Of a stretch of 64,000 bases of DNA, positions 62,437 through 64,000 are shown piece by piece. The DNA comes from Crossaster papposus (taxonomy: Eukaryota; Echinodermata; Asteroidea; Velatida; Solasteridae). Numbering within the stretch: the stretch's first letter is position 1; every line of letters begins with the position of its first letter. The stretch spans positions 1-64,000 of the forward strand of contig JBAIAA010000667.1 in assembly GCA_037893245.1 (NCBI GenBank), given 5' to 3'. The position numbers and the translations under genes were made by a program. The notes under the pieces were generated by a model. That model made no database searches. It was given only the letters and a program-made list of their open reading frames with translations, and had not been told where the DNA came from.

Positions 62437-63792
62437 TTCGGGAGGGGATACGGAATGCCTAGCACCATATCCAAGCCGGGTGGCAAAAACTGCTCACTCG
62501 ACTCTACTAAAATGCACACTGCGACTTTATTCGACCCTATACTGACCCTTATGTCTCAACTCGACTCGAGTGATTTCCCTAAGACGGCTCGACTGCAGCC
62601 GAATCACTTAATACGGTAAGTCGTAATACTCTGGTTAATTATCACAGTTAATGCACTGAGATACATAATACGCACGAGCACCATTTAAAGAAACCGAAAT
62701 TAAATACAAAATTAAACAAAATGCGTTGGCCGGGAGTTGAACCCGGGTCAATTGCTTGGAAGGCAACTATTCTAACCGCTATACCACCAACGCTTCGGGA
62801 GGGGATACGGAATGCCTAGCACCATATCCAAGCCGGGTGGCAAAAACTGCTCACTCGACTCTACTAAAATGCACACTGCGACTTTATTCGACCCTATACT
62901 GACCCTTATGTCTCAACTCGACTCGAGTGATTTCCCTAAGACGGCTCGACTGCAGCCGAATCACTTAATACGGTAAGTCGTAATACTCTGGTTAATTATC
63001 ACAGTTAATGCACTGAGATACATAATACGCACGAGCACCATTTAAAGAAACCGAAATTAAATACAAAATTAAACAAAATGCGTTGGCCGGGAGTTGAACC
63101 CGGGTCAATTGCTTGGAAGGCAACTATTCTAACCGCTATACCACCAACGCTTCGGGAGGGGATACGGAATGCCTAGCACCATATCCAAGCCGGGTGGCAA
63201 AAACTGCTCACTCGACTCTACTAAAATGCACACTGCGACTTTATTCGACCCTATACTGACCCTTATGTCTCAACTCGACTCGAGTGATTTCCCTAAGACG
63301 GCTCGACTGCAGCCGAATCACTTAATACGGTAAGTCGTAATACTCTGGTTAATTATCACAGTTAATGCACTGAGATACATAATACGCACGAGCACCATTT
63401 AAAGAAACCGAAATTAAATACAAAATTAAACAAAATGCGTTGGCCGGGAGTTGAACCCGGGTCAATTGCTTGGAAGGCAACTATTCTAACCGCTATACCA
63501 CCAACGCTTCGGGAGGGGATACGGAATGCCTAGCACCATATCCAAGCCGGGTGGCAAAAACTGCTCACTCGACTCTACTAAAATGCACACTGCGACTTTA
63601 TTCGACCCTATACTGACCCTTATGTCTCAACTCGACTCGAGTGATTTCCCTAAGACGGCTCGACTGCAGCCGAATCACTTAATACGGTAAGTCGTAATAC
63701 TCTGGTTAATTATCACAGTTAATGCACTGAGATACATAATACGCACGAGCACCATTTAAAGAAACCGAAATTAAATACAAAATTAAACAAAA

Positions 63793-63864
63793 TTCGTTGG
63801 CCGGGAGTTGAACCCGGGTCAATTGCTTGGAAGGCAACTATTCTAACCGCTATACCACCAACGC
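63793..63864 (-). tRNA. tRNA-Gly(UCC) variant, C71 to A (unit 178)
   Basis: G-to-T at 63794 changes the last stem base, so the terminal acceptor pair is G1-A71. This is the last complete tRNA gene in the window. Confidence 0.86.
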
Positions 63865-63879
63865 TTCGGGAGGGGATAC

Positions 63880-64000
63880 GGAATGCCTAGCACCATATCC
63901 AAGCCGGGTGGCAAAAACTGCTCACTCGACTCTACTAAAATGCACACTGCGACTTTATTCGACCCTATACTGACCCTTATGTCTCAACTCGACTCGAGTG
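63880..64000. repeat. Partial unit 179 at the window edge
   Basis: The first 121 bases of the unit, spacer only. The next tRNA gene would begin about 150 bp beyond the window if the array continues. Confidence 0.95.

Larger units (their letters stand above)
1..64000 (-). repeat. Tandem array of a 357-bp tRNA-Gly(UCC) unit, ~178 copies
   Basis: The same 357-bp unit recurs from the first base to the last, with unit starts at 1, 358, 715, 1072, 1430 and so on. The phase moves only by small indels and by one 322-bp insertion (a transposon plus its target duplication) in unit 118. All units face the same way. Each holds a tRNA-Gly gene (offsets 271-342, minus strand), a 5' flank of 15 bp plus the start of the neighbouring unit, a T4 terminator, and an AT-rich 3' flank. 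The spacer (offsets 1-270 and 343-357) has no open frame of note; it contains three copies of CTCGACT (offsets 46, 109, 137), a CTCGAG palindrome (114-119), CTGCAG (142-147) and two GACCCT copies. Most units differ from consensus by 0-3 bases. The array runs past both window edges, so its full length is unknown. Confidence 0.98.
56380..64000 (-). repeat. Array block 9: units 158-179, nearly uniform, cut by the window edge
   Basis: tRNA starts: 56650, 57007, 57364, 57721, 58078v, 58436, 58793, 59150, 59507, 59864, 60221, 60578, 60935, 61292, 61649v, 62007, 62364v, 62722, 63079, 63436 and 63793v. Units 163-171 (58166-61378) appear identical by eye. Private changes are an inserted C at about 62001 (just beyond the T4 terminator of the copy at 62007) and A-to-T at about 62292. 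Unit 179 (63880-64000) is a 121-bp fragment without its tRNA gene. Confidence 0.93.

Noticed and set aside
1-64000. CRISPR array
   Set aside because: The repeat is 357 bp with no unique spacers between short repeats, the repeated part contains a tRNA gene, and no cas genes are present.
1-64000. tRNA-derived SINE family
   Set aside because: The copies are head to tail without poly-A tails or flanking target duplications, and the tRNA part is intact and not a diverged promoter relic.
1-64000. Centromeric or telomeric satellite
   Set aside because: No telomere-like short repeats or known centromere satellite motif; the higher-order structure is suggestive but not evidence of centromere function.

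Overview
The window is one continuous tandem array. A 357-bp unit is repeated head to tail about 178.3 times from base 1 to base 64000. Every complete unit carries one 72-bp tRNA gene on the minus strand, at unit offsets 271-342 when the unit is phased from base 1. The tRNA is tRNA-Gly with anticodon UCC, which reads GGA. It has a full cloverleaf, an encoded discriminator A, no encoded CCA, internal A and B boxes, and a T4 terminator touching its 3' end. These are the marks of RNA polymerase III genes in a eukaryotic nucleus. The body resembles metazoan tRNA-Gly(UCC), and the one foreign insert looks like a metazoan-type DNA-transposon derivative, so an animal genome is most likely. Species cannot be told from this window. 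I found no protein-coding gene, rRNA, CRISPR array or bacterial feature.

I read 178 complete tRNA copies; by eye about 131 are the canonical sequence and 47 carry a change inside the gene. Layout, with units numbered from base 1: units 1-19 (1-6785) are mostly uniform with an 11-unit duplication; units 20-23 are a duplicated two-unit pair; units 24-46 are nearly invariant; units 47-73 are rich in variants and contain a 10-unit and a 2-unit duplication; units 74-85 are a six-unit block present twice; units 86-109 join a third variant block to a run resembling the early array; units 110-141 repeat units 47-78 about 22.5 kb away; units 142-157 are rich in single-base indels; units 158-179 are again nearly uniform and run off the window edge.

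Two features stand out. Copies at 27049 and 29191 have a C-to-T change at anticodon position 36, giving UCU, an arginine (AGA) anticodon in a glycine tRNA body. A 314-bp palindromic, non-coding transposon (41981-42294) with a perfect 8-bp target duplication sits in unit 118. It is absent from the paralogous unit 55, so it arrived after the long-range duplication.

There is no operon logic. Each tRNA gene has its own internal promoter and terminator, and the roughly 285-bp spacer carries no recognisable gene. The array may be a high-dose source of tRNA-Gly(UCC), a TFIIIC-rich chromatin domain, or a satellite that spreads by unequal exchange. The sequence alone does not choose between these. In the feature list, tRNA positions are counted linearly 1-72 from the 5' end of the tRNA (minus strand).
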